From: Deltaproteobacteria bacterium UBA2385
GTDB taxonomy: Bacteria; Myxococcota_A; UBA796; UBA2385
Assembly: GCA_002343455.1 (NCBI GenBank)
Contig: DDSR01000221.1
Location: 1 to 35,910, forward strand
Length of the DNA: 35,910 nt
Direction of reading: 5' to 3'
In this document: positions 35,651 through 35,910 of the stretch, piece after piece
How positions within the stretch are numbered: the stretch's first letter is position 1
Layout of the letters: the number at the start of each line of letters is the position of its first letter
The notes under the pieces: model-generated
Seen by the model: the letters and a program-made list of their open reading frames with translations, nothing else
Databases searched by the model: none
What the model was told of the DNA's origin: nothing
Made by a program: the position numbers and the translations under genes

Positions 35651-35668
35651 TGTCCCCGCGCGGGGACA
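35651..35668. repeat. Perfect 18-bp palindrome
   Basis: TGTCCCCGCGCGGGGACA is identical to its reverse complement and lies 44 bases after the last gene of the membrane cluster. No U tract follows, so it is not a standard terminator. It could be a protein-binding site, a transcript-end hairpin or a member of a dispersed intergenic repeat family. Confidence 0.6.
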
Positions 35669-35813
35669 GTGCCCGCTCGCGGCAGGTGGTGGCAGGGAGC
35701 GACGCGGTCGACGGCGATAGGCGGGTCTGCCTAAGGCCGAGGGCGTGGGGCGGTGGGGCGGTGCGAGGAGCGCGGTTCTGGCGAAGGGAGCGAGGGACGA
35801 GGGGGGCGTCGGC

Positions 35814-35870
35814 GGAGGGGGATTAGGCTGCGAGGAGGAGGGGGGATTAGGCTGCAGGGCGGGGTTAGGC
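35814..35870. repeat. Short direct repeats GGAGGGGG-ATTAGGCTGC
   Basis: The unit GGAGGGGGATTAGGCTGC occurs at 35814-35831 and again at 35837-35855 with one extra G, a period of 23-24 bases. A partial third copy (GGGGTTAGGC) is at 35861-35870. The ATTAGGC core is the only AT-containing part of this G-rich stretch. The repeats may mark a binding-site array or a slippage-prone tract. Confidence 0.55.
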
Positions 35871-35910
35871 AGGTCGGTCGAATTGGCGTTGAACAGAAGC
35901 CGCTTCGCGG

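Larger units (their letters stand above)
35608..35910. other. Gene-free, G-rich tail after the membrane cluster
   Basis: About 300 bases with no credible gene. It contains the palindrome at 35651-35668, two copies of GTGGGGCG (35745-35760), G-runs on the plus strand from about 35786 onward that could form G-quadruplexes, and the direct repeats at 35814-35870. The strong strand asymmetry (G-rich on plus) contrasts with the neighbouring coding DNA. It may hold the operon's 3' end or the edge of a repeat array that continues beyond the window. Confidence 0.6.

Overview
The window is very GC-rich (about 70%) and looks like chromosome from a predatory or social 'deltaproteobacterial' lineage, most likely Myxococcota or a close relative. 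The reasons are four large eukaryotic-like Ser/Thr kinases with ATPase and TPR-type C-termini, a PP2C phosphatase, a lipoprotein with MopE-type putative metal-binding repeats (Asp/Cys/Asn-rich), several small lipoproteins, and a candidate sigma-54 promoter. I see no rRNA, convincing tRNA, CRISPR array, transposase, integrase or phage gene. This assignment is inferred from gene content only.

Layout. (1) 1-357: a possibly 5'-truncated rhodanese, convergent with the kinase block. (2) 406-7923, minus strand: a probable operon of a MopE-repeat lipoprotein, then kinase B, then kinase A. (3) 8007-9597: a lipoprotein SAM-methyltransferase (plus), convergent with a small lipoprotein plus a cupin (minus). 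(4) 9598-9924: a gene-free, hairpin-rich stretch. (5) 9925-16750, minus: kinase D then kinase C in tandem, divergent from the PP2C phosphatase at 16862-17623. (6) 17630-22174, minus: a tightly overlapping ABC operon (ATPase, permease, GldG-like auxiliary protein, DUF4340 protein). (7) 22297-28677, plus: an ABC exporter, an overlapping polytopic membrane protein that resembles GT-C enzymes, a MutL/GlmL-family ASKHA ATPase, and a partner with barrel-sandwich and KOW-like segments. (8) 28684-32013, minus: a coiled-coil lipoprotein with its own sigma-54-like promoter, and an overlapping pair of unknown proteins, one of them very Gly/Ala-rich and secreted or membrane-bound. (9) 32113-35607, plus: four coupled genes for membrane proteins of unknown function. 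(10) 35608-35910: a G-rich, repeat-containing non-coding tail with a perfect 18-base palindrome.

How the genes fit together. The central theme is reversible Ser/Thr phosphorylation: four kinase-ATPase-TPR paralogues and one phosphatase within about 17 kb. The paralogues keep kinase catalytic residues but three of four have degraded P-loops, which suggests their ATPase modules are diverging toward regulatory or scaffold roles. The rest is mostly envelope biology. The best candidates for undescribed systems are the four-gene membrane cluster at the right end, the MutL-like/KOW pair with no glutamate mutase beside it, and the kinase array.
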